The notes below the pieces were generated by a model. The model had not been told where the DNA came from. It did no database searches and worked only from the letters and a program-made list of their open reading frames with translations. Of a stretch of 50,879 nt of DNA, positions 18,509-27,188 are shown piece by piece. Numbering within the stretch: the stretch's first letter is position 1; every line of letters begins with the position of its first letter. The DNA is from Isosphaeraceae bacterium (GTDB lineage: Bacteria; Planctomycetota; Planctomycetia; Isosphaerales; Isosphaeraceae). A program made the translations under genes and the position numbers. The stretch covers positions 1 through 50,879 of the forward strand of contig JARLIH010000436.1 in NCBI GenBank assembly GCA_031291845.1, in the 5' to 3' direction.

Positions 18509-20584
18509 ATGAACGCCGAAGACGTCGAGATCGGTACGAGCGCTCCCTTGGGTGCGACGGTCGATTCGGCCGGGGTCAACTTCAGCGTTTTCTCGAAGGG
18601 CGCGACGTTAATCGAACTGATTCTGTTCGACGATGCGGATGGCGCGAGGCCTGCGCGGATTATACCGCTCGATGCGAGCCGGCACCGCACCTACCACTAC
18701 TGGCATGCGTTCGTCCGGGGCCTCAAGCCGGGGCAAGTGTATGCGTACCGCGCCCACGGCCCGTTCGCTCCGGAGCAGGGCTACCGGTTCGACGGCTCGA
18801 AGGTGCTCCTCGACCCTTACGGGCTCGCCGTAGCCGTCCCGGAATCCTATCAGCGAACGGAGGCGGGCCGGCCCGGCGCCGACGCGTCCAGGGCGATGAA
18901 GAGCGTCGTCGCGGACCCCGATCGGTACGGCTGGGACGGCGACAAGCCGCTCAGGCGTCCCTTCGCGGGGACCGTGGTCTATGAGCTCCACGTGCGCGGT
19001 TTCACCTGCCATCCCAGCTCCGGCGTGGCTCCCGCGAAGCGCGGGACGTTTGCCGGGTTGATCGAGAAGATTCCGTACCTCAAGGAGTTGGGTATCACGG
19101 CGGTCGAACTCCTGCCCGTCTTCCAGTTCGACCCGCAAGATACGCCGACGGGGCTCGTGAACTACTGGGGATATCAGCCGGTGTCGTTATTCGCGCCGCA
19201 CCACGCCTACAGCTCACGCAAGGAGCCGCTCGGCGTCCTCGACGAGTTCCGCGACATGGTCAAGGCGCTGCACCGAGCCGGGATCGAGGTCATCCTGGAC
19301 GTGGTCTTCAACCACACCACCGAGGGCGGGGCCCACGGGCCGACATTATGCTATCGCGGGCTCGCGAATGAGATCTACTATATACTTGATAATAATGGAT
19401 CGCGCTATGTCGACTACAGCGGTTGCGGCAACACGCTGAACGCCAACCATCCGATCGTGCGCCGTCTGATCCAGGACAGCCTGCGCCACTGGGTCACTCA
19501 TATGCATGTCGACGGGTTCCGCTTCGACCTCGCGTCGATCCTGTCACGCGACGAGTCGGGCCGCCCCTTGCCGAATCCGCCGATCCTCTGGGATATCGAG
19601 TCGGATCCCGTGTTGGCCGGCACGAAGCTGATCGCCGAAGCCTGGGATGCCGCGGGGCTTTATCAGGTAGGGACCTTCGTCGGCGATAGCTGGCTGGAAT
19701 GGAACGACCGCTTCCGCAACGACCTCAGGCGATTCTGGAGGGGCGACAACGGCACGGTCTCGAACCTCGTGGCGCGGTTGCTCGGCAGCCCGGACATCTA
19801 CGCGCACCAGGAGCGAGAACCAGAGAAGAGCGTGAATTTCGTCACGTGCCACGACGGCTTCACGCTCAACGACCTCGTCTCTTATGACCGCAAGCACAAC
19901 GAGGCCAACGGCGAGGACAACCGCGACGGGGCGGCCGACAACTTGAGCTGGAACTGCGGCGAGGAGGGCCCGAGCGATGCCCCGGTCATCGAGAGCCTGC
20001 GCCGGCGCCAGTGCAAGAACTTCCTCACGGCCACGCTCTTCGCGGCTGGCACTCCGATGCTGCTCATGGGCGATGAGGTGCGCCGGACTCAGCACGGCAA
20101 TAACAACGCTTATTGCCAGGACAATGAGATCAGTTGGTTCGATTGGCGTTTGCTCGATCGGCATGCCGACGTCCATCGGTTCGTGGCACTGCTCCTTGAG
20201 GCGTACCAGCGGCGCAGCGTCATCGTGGAAGACATCAACGCCAAGCTGACCCTGAATCAGGTGTTGCGTCGCGCGCGAATCAGGTGGCACGGCGTGACGC
20301 TCGATCAGCCGGACTGGAGCGAGCATTCCCACTCGATCGCTTTTACACTCGAAGGGACGCACGTCGAGTTCTGCGTCCACGTGATGCTCAATGCCTACTG
20401 GGAGCCGTTGACGTTTGCGTTGCCATCCGTCCCGGATCGTGAGCCTCCCTGGCGACGATGGATCGATACCGCGCTGGATGCACCCGACGACATCTGCGCG
20501 TTGGAGATGTCGAGTGCCGTGACCCAATCGTCCTACGCTGTCCGGCCGCGCTCTTCGGTCGTCCTGGTGAGCTGGCCCGCTTGA
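18509..20584 (+). CDS. glgX: Glycogen debranching enzyme GlgX (isoamylase type)
   Basis: A 691-residue GH13 debranching enzyme that hydrolyses alpha-1,6 branches of glycogen or limit dextrins. An N-terminal CBM48-like domain (about 10-110) precedes the TIM barrel with region I DVVFNHTTE, region II GFRFDLAS with nucleophile Asp340, acid/base Glu377 in IAEAWD, and region IV CHDGFTLND with Asp449. The length and the LSWNCGEEG insert agree with GlgX/TreX. The ATG at 18509 follows GAGG by 6 nt; the upstream in-frame codons from 18437 are rejected. It is cytoplasmic. Released oligosaccharides would feed hexose phosphates to the pathway that ends in the xfp/ackA enzymes 12 kb away; that link is inference. 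No terminator was recognised after it. Confidence 0.95.
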   Translation: MNAEDVEIGTSAPLGATVDSAGVNFSVFSKGATLIELILFDDADGARPARIIPLDASRHRTYHYWHAFVRGLKPGQVYAYRAHGPFAPEQGYRFDGSKVLLDPYGLAVAVPESYQRTEAGRPGADASRAMKSVVADPDRYGWDGDKPLRRPFAGTVVYELHVRGFTCHPSSGVAPAKRGTFAGLIEKIPYLKELGITAVELLPVFQFDPQDTPTGLVNYWGYQPVSLFAPHHAYSSRKEPLGVLDEFRDMVKALHRAGIEVILDVVFNHTTEGGAHGPTLCYRGLANEIYYILDNNGSRYVDYSGCGNTLNANHPIVRRLIQDSLRHWVTHMHVDGFRFDLASILSRDESGRPLPNPPILWDIESDPVLAGTKLIAEAWDAAGLYQVGTFVGDSWLEWNDRFRNDLRRFWRGDNGTVSNLVARLLGSPDIYAHQEREPEKSVNFVTCHDGFTLNDLVSYDRKHNEANGEDNRDGAADNLSWNCGEEGPSDAPVIESLRRRQCKNFLTATLFAAGTPMLLMGDEVRRTQHGNNNAYCQDNEISWFDWRLLDRHADVHRFVALLLEAYQRRSVIVEDINAKLTLNQVLRRARIRWHGVTLDQPDWSEHSHSIAFTLEGTHVEFCVHVMLNAYWEPLTFALPSVPDREPPWRRWIDTALDAPDDICALEMSSAVTQSSYAVRPRSSVVLVSWPA

Positions 20585-20633
20585 ACCGAATCCCCTCACG
20601 CGACGGAGAACCAGCCCTCCTTCTGACCGATCT

Positions 20634-21344
20634 TTACTCCGGGAATCGGCAGAGCAGGCAACCCCGTTGCGGGATTCGCTGCGGCGGCACGACTTCGATC
20701 GGATAGCGATCCAGGCCCAGCCGCGGGATCAGCCACGAATTATCGTAGAGCGTCTGGTCGATGGGGCTTCGGATCATGAGCTGCCGCGCGATGTACCGAC
20801 TCGCCGGCTTGCCGATGCGGATCAGCGGATAATGACCGCGGCCGAACTCGGGGTCCACCGCCGCGACGGCGTGAATGCAGTCGCTGATGAGTATGTTCTG
20901 CTGTGTGCTAACGGCGCGATACTGCGGGGCGCCGGTGGCGATGATCTGGTGGATATCGAGCGACCTGTCATAGAGCTCTTTACGGATGACGAAGGGCCCC
21001 CACATCGTGATGTTCTCGCGGTGGGCGAGGACGACGTTGAGTGTCTGGTAGAGGTCGAGGTTCACTCCCGGCTCGGGCCACGGCCGCAGGACATGGACCT
21101 CCAACGACTGGGGCAGCCAACTGATGGTGCGGACCTGGAGCGTGTGAGAGCGCGGGTCGGACCCCTCGCCGACGGCTCGGACGAAGGTCGCCCAGGTGTG
21201 AGTATTACGGAGGAGTTTTGGGTTTGACTGCGAGCCGAAGATCAGGACGTAGTAGTCCTCCCCACCCCAAGCCGCCTTCCCAGCCGACCCGAGCATGAGG
21301 ACGAGTGCGGCGACGAGGCGCACCCAGGTTCTTCTGTCCATCAT
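20634..21344 (-). CDS. Secreted hypothetical protein
   Basis: A 236-residue protein with a clear signal peptide (TWVRLVAALVLMLGSAG, cleavage probably near AWG). The mature part begins GEDYYVLIFGSQSNPKLLRNTHTWATFV and contains no recognised motif; Cys occurs only near the end (RGCLLCRFPE), where the CxxC could bind metal or form a disulfide. It is rich in Trp, Tyr and Arg. The ATG at 21344 follows AGGAG by 8 nt. It lies 184 nt downstream of the ABC operon on the same strand and may be its last gene or have its own promoter (palindrome at 21430-21445). I do not recognise the family; similar short exported proteins of unknown function are common in planctomycetes. Confidence 0.72.
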   Translation of the reverse strand: MMDRRTWVRLVAALVLMLGSAGKAAWGGEDYYVLIFGSQSNPKLLRNTHTWATFVRAVGEGSDPRSHTLQVRTISWLPQSLEVHVLRPWPEPGVNLDLYQTLNVVLAHRENITMWGPFVIRKELYDRSLDIHQIIATGAPQYRAVSTQQNILISDCIHAVAAVDPEFGRGHYPLIRIGKPASRYIARQLMIRSPIDQTLYDNSWLIPRLGLDRYPIEVVPPQRIPQRGCLLCRFPE

Positions 21345-21429
21345 CTGGTCTCTCCTTCCCAAAAGGCCGCTCCCCAGAGCACAGCCATTCTGTATTGTCT
21401 GCTCGGTGTAGAAAACAACCGTGATCAAT

Positions 21430-21445
21430 CGGCAAGTGCTTGCCG
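21430..21445. promoter_or_regulatory. Palindrome upstream of the secreted protein gene
   Basis: CGGCAAG-TG-CTTGCCG is a perfect 7-bp inverted repeat 85 nt upstream of the start at 21344. Its size suits a dimeric repressor operator. No promoter boxes are certain here. Confidence 0.25.
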
Positions 21446-21528
21446 AATATGCATTCGATTCCAACAGAGTGGCCGTCGACCGAACTGGTTGGATGAGTCG
21501 AACCTTCGCAGTCCAGCCCGGCCCAGAT

Positions 21529-22695
21529 TCACTGGCGGCCCATCAGGTCGAGCTTGACCCGGTCGGCCAGCGCCTTGTCCGTCTGCATGACCTCCTGTAA
21601 GACCGGGGAGGTCAGGACGTACGCCTCCATCGGCGTCTTGACCGTGACGGTCTCCTCGGCCCGCGCATGCGTAACAGCCGTGAGCTGACCGAAGATCTGG
21701 CCAGTGACCAGCGTGCGCGTCACGCCTTTGGCGACAGCTTCGGCTTCCCCGGTGTTGATCAGGTAGACACGATCCGCCTCCTCGCCGTCGCGTACGAGGA
21801 TCTCGCCCGGACGGTGGATCTCGACCGTCAGCCGCTCAGCGATCCGAGTGAGGGTCGAGGCGCTCAAGCCTGCGCATTGAGGGAGGGTCTTGAGCATCTC
21901 GCAGATGTGGACGACGAGAGCCGGCCTCTGGTTCGAGATGATCCGGCCGCTGACGAGGTTGACGATCCGGTCGGCCCGGTCAAGCACCCGCTGATCGTGC
22001 GTCACGATCAGGACCGTAGTCCGCGCGGGGCCGGTGGTGAGCTCGTGGAGCAAGGTCAGCACCTCCTGGCCCGAGGCGGGATCAAGCGAGGCGGTCGGCT
22101 CGTCGGCCAGCACCAGCGCCGGCTCGTTGACCAGGGCCCGCGCGATCGCAATCCGCTGGTTCTGGCCGCCGGAGAGCTGCGCCGGGAGATGGTCGAATCG
22201 GTCCTGCATGCCCAGCCGGGTCAGGATCGCCTCGGCGCGCTGATTCATCTCGGCGACCGGCGCCGGCTTCAGCGCGGTGGCCATGCGCACGTTCTCGAAC
22301 GCCGTGAGCGAGCTGAACAGGTTGTGGGCCTGGAAGATGAACCCGACGTTCCGGCGCAGCACCACCCGTGCGGCTCGGCTGAGTCGGACAACGTCGTGGC
22401 CGAGCACGCGGACCGCGCCCCGCTCGACGCTCCGCAAGGTGCCGATGACAGTCAACAGCGTCGTCTTGCCCGAGCCTGAGGGTCCGGTGAGGATGACGAT
22501 CTCGCCCCGGCCGATCTCCAGGTCGACGCCCCAGAGCGCCTGCGTCCGGCTCGACCCTTGGCCATACCAGAATTCCAGGTTCCGGATCGAGACGACCGCT
22601 TCCTCGGTGGATGGGCCGATCAACCCGTCCGGGGGACGAATTGCGGTCGTTGGTGGGGTTGGCGTGGGGAACATCATCGGGGTGATCTCGCTCAA
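21529..22695 (-). CDS. ABC ATPase (LolD/DevA type) fused to a cNMP-binding-like domain
   Basis: 388 residues counted from the TTG at 22695, which overlaps the permease stop as TTGA; an ATG at 22677 is the alternative. Residues 35-255 are a MacB/LolD/DevA-type ATPase: Walker A GPSGSGKTT 71-79, Q-loop FIFQAHNLF, signature LSGGQ 174-178, Walker B VLADEP 195-200, H-loop VTHD. Residues about 265-365 match a cyclic-nucleotide-binding (CAP_ED) fold: RPGEILVRDGEEADRVYLI and TGQIFGQL. The phosphate-binding cassette normally reads FGE.AL...R; here Glu is Gln, so binding of cAMP or cGMP is doubtful. The ATPase should drive the two FtsX-like permeases encoded just upstream. The fused sensor domain suggests allosteric control of export and is unusual for this subfamily. 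Confidence 0.92.
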   Translation of the reverse strand: MSEITPMMFPTPTPPTTAIRPPDGLIGPSTEEAVVSIRNLEFWYGQGSSRTQALWGVDLEIGRGEIVILTGPSGSGKTTLLTVIGTLRSVERGAVRVLGHDVVRLSRAARVVLRRNVGFIFQAHNLFSSLTAFENVRMATALKPAPVAEMNQRAEAILTRLGMQDRFDHLPAQLSGGQNQRIAIARALVNEPALVLADEPTASLDPASGQEVLTLLHELTTGPARTTVLIVTHDQRVLDRADRIVNLVSGRIISNQRPALVVHICEMLKTLPQCAGLSASTLTRIAERLTVEIHRPGEILVRDGEEADRVYLINTGEAEAVAKGVTRTLVTGQIFGQLTAVTHARAEETVTVKTPMEAYVLTSPVLQEVMQTDKALADRVKLDLMGRQ

Positions 22696-23906
22696 TCAAA
22701 CAGGGCCGCGGGATCCAGCCGCAACAGCCGACGCGCCGCCAGGACGCCGGCCAGCATGCACAGCGCCACGGTCAAGATCAGGACGACGGCGACGTCGACC
22801 GGCTTGAGGACCATACTCAGGCCCGTTTCGCCCTGGAGCCAACCGAACAGCCAATGGCTGATGGCCAAGCCGACCGTGAATCCGAACAGGGCCAGGTAAA
22901 GCGACTCGCGAAGCACGATCCGCAGCAGGGCCCAGTCGGTGTAGCCCATGGCCATCAAGGTCGCGAACTGGGGCAGGCGGCCGGCGATCTCGGCGAAGAG
23001 CACCTGGTAGCAGATCGCCAGCCCGACGATAAACCCCATTGCCACGCCGATATCGAAGACCACCCCGATCGGCGTAGCGTTCTCCCAGAAGTCCTGCTCT
23101 TTCCGGAGTAGCTCGACCTTGGTCAGCACGGTCAGATCCGCCGGGATCCTCCGGGCGACCGCCGCCTTGACCCGGACCAGGTCGGCGCCGGGCTCGACCC
23201 GTAGGATCCCCAGATCGATGGGTGTCAGGGCCCACGGCGCGGCCGCGCGGCGCGGGCAGTACCGTAGCAGATTCTGCTCGCTCATGATGAGCGTGCCGTT
23301 GCTTCGGAAGTCGGTCCCCAGCGCGAACCGGCCGGCGATCCTCACGCGACGGCCGTTGACCTCGGACTCGATGCCGGGATCGAGCCCGCCGTAAAAGCGA
23401 ACTTTCGAACGCTCATCGGCCAGGGCCGTGTCCGGACGCTCCCAGGCCAGGCGCTGATCGCGGACCTCCGCGAGCCTGAGCACGTCGCTCCTCGGCTCGA
23501 AGCCGAGGAGGCGAATCGGTCGAGAAAGGCCGTTGAGCGGATTCCGCCAGAGCGACTCGCCCTCTGTGACCAGGTAGAACGGATGCGCCTCGGCCACCCC
23601 AGGCGCGCCTCGGGCCAGTTCGAGCCGCCCTCGCGGAAAGGGGACCGGCTCCGAGATCATGTAGCGCTCCCGGTTAGTCAGGAACAGATCGCCATCGATC
23701 GAGCGGATGACGGCGACCATATTGTCCAGCAGGGCGTTGCGGAACCCATTCTCCACCAGCATGAGCACGACCGCGAAAGCCGCGCCCGCGACGGAGCCTG
23801 CGAGCCGCCCCTTGAATTCCGTGAGGTTGCGCCAGGCAATCGGGATGACCCGCCCCGGCCGCCTCGACCGCTGCCAACGGTCCGTTGTGCTCTGGGGCAC
23901 GCTCAT
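22692..23906 (-). CDS. DevC/MacB-type ABC permease 2
   Basis: A 404-residue FtsX-family permease. There is an N-terminal helix (SVAGAAFAVVLMLVENGF), a large periplasmic domain (about 60-270), then three C-terminal helices, including GVVFDIGVAMGFIVGLAICYQVLF with the DevC-like turn that follows (ATLMAMGYTDWALLRIVLRES). The ATG at 23906 has GGAG 9 nt upstream; a TTG at 23939 is also in frame. It starts 58 nt after permease 1 and its stop overlaps the ATPase start (TTGA). Two different permeases in one operon imply a heterodimeric transmembrane pair. Partner proteins are the adaptor at 25293-26453 and the ATPase at 21529-22695. Confidence 0.9.
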   Translation of the reverse strand: MSVPQSTTDRWQRSRRPGRVIPIAWRNLTEFKGRLAGSVAGAAFAVVLMLVENGFRNALLDNMVAVIRSIDGDLFLTNRERYMISEPVPFPRGRLELARGAPGVAEAHPFYLVTEGESLWRNPLNGLSRPIRLLGFEPRSDVLRLAEVRDQRLAWERPDTALADERSKVRFYGGLDPGIESEVNGRRVRIAGRFALGTDFRSNGTLIMSEQNLLRYCPRRAAAPWALTPIDLGILRVEPGADLVRVKAAVARRIPADLTVLTKVELLRKEQDFWENATPIGVVFDIGVAMGFIVGLAICYQVLFAEIAGRLPQFATLMAMGYTDWALLRIVLRESLYLALFGFTVGLAISHWLFGWLQGETGLSMVLKPVDVAVVLILTVALCMLAGVLAARRLLRLDPAALFD

Positions 23907-23964
23907 CGGTGCACGCTCCGTCAGCTCCGAGAAACTCAAGCCGTCACCCCCAGCCCGATGGCCG

Positions 23965-25254
23965 TCAGCGGAAGAGGTCGGCCGGATCAGCCAGCCGGAG
24001 CTTCCGCAGGCTCAACACGCCCGCCACGAGGCTCGTGACGATCGTCACGACCAGCGCCGTCAGGAGGTTCTCTCCGGTCAACACCATCGGGATCCGCGCC
24101 AGCCGGTCCGTGATCCGGTAGACGACCGCCGCGAGCAGGACCGCGGGCAGGTAGCATCCCAGGGCGTAGAGCGCGGCCTGCGAGTGGATGATCCTCGCCA
24201 GGTCAAGCTCGGTGTGGCCCATCGCCTTGAGCGTGGCATACTCCGGCAGGTGGTCGCGGATGTCACCCGCCAGTGCCTGGTAGACGATCACGGCGGCCAC
24301 GACCATGGTCAAGAAAACTCCAAAGGAGAAAATCTTGCCCGTCGCCGTTTGCCTCACCCAGTAGTCGCTCTCGATCCGGTAGAGGGCGCGGCGCGAGAGG
24401 ACCTTGACGTCGGGAGAGAGGGCCCGCGCCAGACGTTCGGCGACCTGGTCCGGGTCGGCGCCCGGTCGGAGCGTGATCAGCCCGAAGTTCACGGAGTCAT
24501 CGACCGAGGCGAGTCTAAACGATCGTGCGAAGTTGGACGCGGTACAGAGGACGGCCGCGTCGGCACCGAAGCTCCGCGTCAGGCTGAACGGCCCGATGAT
24601 TTCGACCCGGCTCCCGCCCAATTCCCAGCCCGTGAACCGCGGCCATTGGTCCCAGCCGAAGTCGGCGTTCGAGCGATCGTTCATCAGGACCCGATCGGTC
24701 TCCCGGAGGCGGGTCCCGGCCGCCTCGATCTGACGGCGGATCGTATCGCGGAAGGGGTTCTTGTCCGGATCGATGCCCAGCACGAGGAGGGCACGCCGCT
24801 GTACCGGACGGGGCCGTTGCGCGCCCAGCCACCACCGGGCAAGGGCATTCGGGGACGACCCGGACTCGCGGTCCGGGAGCGCGGACTCGTCGGCGGTGGG
24901 CGGTGGGTAGGCCGGGCAACGCCAGAAATTCATCCGCGAGTACAGCGGTCGGGCCGCGGCCACCTCGGTCAGGGACCGTGCCTGCATCAGCCGTGCTCCC
25001 GGGAACTGCCCTGGCATATAGAATTGCTCGAATTGGGCCGACACCAGGGCGATGTCGAATTCCAACTGGTCGTAATTGAGTTCAGCCGTAATCCGAACCG
25101 CCTCGAGAAAGCCCAGTTCGAGCAGTACCATCACCACCGCGAGCGCCATGCCGACGACGGTCACGAGGCTCCGCTTCCCGCCATGGAGCACGTTGAGCAG
25201 CGCCAATGGCGGGCACGAAAGCCTGCGCGTGATCCGATACACGCCGTCCCTCAT
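23965..25254 (-). CDS. DevC/MacB-type ABC permease 1
   Basis: A 429-residue FtsX-family permease homologous to the next gene. The first helix is SLVTVVGMALAVVMVLLELGF, followed by a periplasmic domain with IEIIGPFSL-type beta strands and GVFLTMVVAAVIVYQALAGDI beginning the C-terminal helix group, with the conserved YATLKAMGHTELDLARII turn. The ATG at 25254 follows GGGGGA by 9 nt and gives the family-typical short N-terminus; an in-frame TTG at 25296 would overlap the adaptor stop as TTGA, the arrangement also seen at the permease 2/ATPase junction, and cannot be excluded. The transporter type exports lipids, peptides or glycolipids in other bacteria; the substrate here is unknown. Confidence 0.9.
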   Translation of the reverse strand: MRDGVYRITRRLSCPPLALLNVLHGGKRSLVTVVGMALAVVMVLLELGFLEAVRITAELNYDQLEFDIALVSAQFEQFYMPGQFPGARLMQARSLTEVAAARPLYSRMNFWRCPAYPPPTADESALPDRESGSSPNALARWWLGAQRPRPVQRRALLVLGIDPDKNPFRDTIRRQIEAAGTRLRETDRVLMNDRSNADFGWDQWPRFTGWELGGSRVEIIGPFSLTRSFGADAAVLCTASNFARSFRLASVDDSVNFGLITLRPGADPDQVAERLARALSPDVKVLSRRALYRIESDYWVRQTATGKIFSFGVFLTMVVAAVIVYQALAGDIRDHLPEYATLKAMGHTELDLARIIHSQAALYALGCYLPAVLLAAVVYRITDRLARIPMVLTGENLLTALVVTIVTSLVAGVLSLRKLRLADPADLFR

Positions 25255-25292
25255 CCCACTGGTCCCCCGCTGCTGCCTCGGCCTTTGCGTGC

Positions 25293-26453
25293 TCAACGGC
25301 CAGGAGTTGTGCCCGGTCTGATGGACACCTCGACCTGCATGTTGACGAACCGCGCGGCCGGCTCCGCGGTATCGAGCCGGATCGTGACCTTCAAGACCCG
25401 GAGGTCTTGCGGCGCTCGTGGGTCGGCGTTGGGAAGCTGATTCCGTCCGACAAGGCGTCCGACATGCGTGACCTTACCCGGCACGGTCCTCCCCAGGATC
25501 GTGACCTCGGCGGCGTGCCCCTCCCCGACTTTCTCCGCGTCGGTTTGATCGACCTCAGCCACGGCAACCATCGCGCTCAGGTCCCCCAGCGTCGCGAGCG
25601 GCCCCGAGCTGACCTCGCCGCCATGGACATGCACCTCCAGCACCTGACCGGCGCCGGGCGTTCTCACCGTCGTGGCGTCGAGCGCTCCGCGGGCCAACTC
25701 GATCTGACGGTCAAGCGCCTGATCGGCCGGCCCGCCGTCGGCGAGCCCTTGGTCCTCGATCTTCCGCTTGCGTTCAAGCAGGGCCTCATCGGCCCGGCAC
25801 TGCTCCAGCTCGAACATGGCTCGGTACGATTGGATTCGCACTTCATCGAGCTTCAGCAAAAGCTCCTCATGCTGGCGGGCGTCCTTGGGATCTTTGCTCA
25901 ACAGATTGATGTCGCTGCTCAGGCGATCATCTTCGAGTTGGAGTGCCTTGCTGGTGTTGACAAGCGTCGCGAGCCGAATGGGTTGGAGCCGGTCCTCCCG
26001 CGCGCGTTCGACCGCAAGCTGATCGCGCTTCAGAGCGCGCTGGTGCCGCGCCTGGGCCTGTTGCGCCTCGGCGAGCGCAAGGCGGCGCCGGGCCTCGTCC
26101 TGACCCTCCAGGATTGCCAACGGCTGGCCGGCCTTGACCCCGTCGCCGACGGCAATCAGAACGCGCTCGATCCGGGCCCCGGGGCGCGCGCCCACGACGA
26201 TCAAACCTCCGGCCGGCTCCAGGCGTGCCAGGGCATACACGCTCGTCGTTTGATCTTTCCGAGATGCGCTTCCGTCATGGAGCGAACGATTCGACCGCTC
26301 CTGGACCGACGCGGACCTGCTTTTGAGCCCGGCCAGAGTGCTCCAACTCCTCGTGGCGACGTAGGCGATCCCGATTCCGGCGGCAACAAGGCCCAACATT
26401 CTCACGACGCGATACATGGCGATGTCACGGCCCCAGTGTCCGATGGGTTCCAT
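25293..26453 (-). CDS. HlyD/DevB-type membrane-fusion adaptor
   Basis: A 386-residue adaptor. The membrane helix is at about 17-34 (RMLGLVAAGIGIAYVATRS). The lipoyl half-motif GARIERVLIAVGDGVKAGQPLAILEG lies at about 90-115; Arg/Glu/Leu-rich coiled coil runs from 118 to 285; the second lipoyl half TVRTPGAGQVLEVHVHGGE lies near 300; a beta-barrel domain follows. DevB-like adaptors connect DevCA ABC exporters to TolC. The ATG at 26453 has no clear Shine-Dalgarno; an ATG at 26417 is the alternative. It is second in the operon, 60 nt after the NTF2-like gene, and its stop abuts permease 1. No tolC gene is in this operon, so a shared pore is needed. Confidence 0.88.
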   Translation of the reverse strand: MEPIGHWGRDIAMYRVVRMLGLVAAGIGIAYVATRSWSTLAGLKSRSASVQERSNRSLHDGSASRKDQTTSVYALARLEPAGGLIVVGARPGARIERVLIAVGDGVKAGQPLAILEGQDEARRRLALAEAQQAQARHQRALKRDQLAVERAREDRLQPIRLATLVNTSKALQLEDDRLSSDINLLSKDPKDARQHEELLLKLDEVRIQSYRAMFELEQCRADEALLERKRKIEDQGLADGGPADQALDRQIELARGALDATTVRTPGAGQVLEVHVHGGEVSSGPLATLGDLSAMVAVAEVDQTDAEKVGEGHAAEVTILGRTVPGKVTHVGRLVGRNQLPNADPRAPQDLRVLKVTIRLDTAEPAARFVNMQVEVSIRPGTTPGR

Positions 26454-26513
26454 TTCGCATCTGTCGGCCGGGGAGCGCGCCGCGAGATCTGCCGAGACGC
26501 GCTAGTTCCTCGG

Positions 26514-27020
26514 CTACTTGGGCATGGAAGTTTTGGAGAAACTCCGCTCGGCGGCGATCTTCCATACTCCTGCCTCCAGCACGCGGATGACCACGGCTCG
26601 ACCCTCGATGGGTCCCTGATCGTCTCCCAACCCCTTGATCTCGAAGTCCACGTCGGCGATGAGGAGGTCCGGCCGGATCAACCGGGCGTAGCGAACGGTC
26701 TCCGTGAGCCGGGCGTTCGGGCAAAGCATGAAGAAGGTTTCGAAGTCGCGCGTGACATCTTCCCGGCCCCGAACCAAACCCGAGTTGAGCTTCTCGATGT
26801 TGGCCCCCTGGAGGAATGCAAGGTCGCCATCCGACGTAAAATGGCTGCCGATCTCGTTGACCTTGCGTTGATTGAACGCTTTGACGAAGGCGTCCGTTTC
26901 TCGTGTTGCGATCGGAACGACGATCGCGGTGACATCTTCAGCGCGATCCTGCCCCCACGCCCCGAACCCCAGAATCGCCAGGATCGCCGCGCCGCAGACC
27001 ACCGACAACGCGCGTTTCAT
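26514..27020 (-). CDS. Secreted NTF2-like protein (SgcJ/EcaC, DUF4440 type)
   Basis: A 168-residue protein with a signal peptide (MKRALSVVCGAAILAILGFGAWG, cleavage after Gly-Gln near 24). The mature part has the SnoaL/NTF2 pattern: an N-terminal helix ETDAFVKAFNQRKVNEIGSHFTSDGDL, a G-R-E-x-V element (VRGREDVTRDF), and C-terminal strands ending EAGVWKIAAERSF. Members use the conical cavity to bind small hydrophobic ligands or act as isomerases; a function here is not known. The ATG at 27020 has AAGGAG upstream. It is the first gene of the adaptor/permease/ATPase operon and sits 80 nt after a terminated leader RNA. Being exported, it could bind the transported compound in the periplasm (inference). 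Confidence 0.85.
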   Translation of the reverse strand: MKRALSVVCGAAILAILGFGAWGQDRAEDVTAIVVPIATRETDAFVKAFNQRKVNEIGSHFTSDGDLAFLQGANIEKLNSGLVRGREDVTRDFETFFMLCPNARLTETVRYARLIRPDLLIADVDFEIKGLGDDQGPIEGRAVVIRVLEAGVWKIAAERSFSKTSMPK

Positions 27021-27100
27021 CGTAGGCTCCTTTTTGCCTCACTCCTCAACCCACTTTCCGGGCAGGCTCAACCGATTCCGATCGGCGAGTTGAGCGCAAC

Positions 27101-27137
27101 AAAAAACCCCGAGCCCGCGCAAATCCGCGGTTCGGGG
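27101..27137 (-). terminator. Terminator in the NTF2/ABC operon leader
   Basis: On the minus strand CCCCGA pairs with TCGGGG and CCGCG with CGCGG across a small internal loop (arms 27137-27125 and 27120-27107), followed by six U (27106-27101). It could also end transcription of the gene at 27264-27800, 127 nt upstream of it, but a promoter at 27189-27218 lies between. Confidence 0.75.
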
Positions 27138-27182
27138 CCATCGAGACCAAGTCGTCACCAGCCCATCAGGAGCTATGACTCT
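27101..27182 (-). ncRNA. Candidate terminated leader RNA, copy B
   Basis: A predicted RNA of about 81 nt. Hairpin I is TAGCTC-CTGAT-GGGCTG (27175 down to 27159), 13 nt after the -10 box as in copy A, then a linker and the terminator with a GGCCCCGA 5' arm shared with copy A. The downstream operon starts 80 nt later. Confidence 0.5.
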
Positions 27183-27188
27183 CAGCGA

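Noticed and set aside
27159..27175. CTGATG in leader copy B as a hammerhead ribozyme core.
   Set aside because: The matching CGAAA and stem arrangement are absent, and the other two copies do not contain it.
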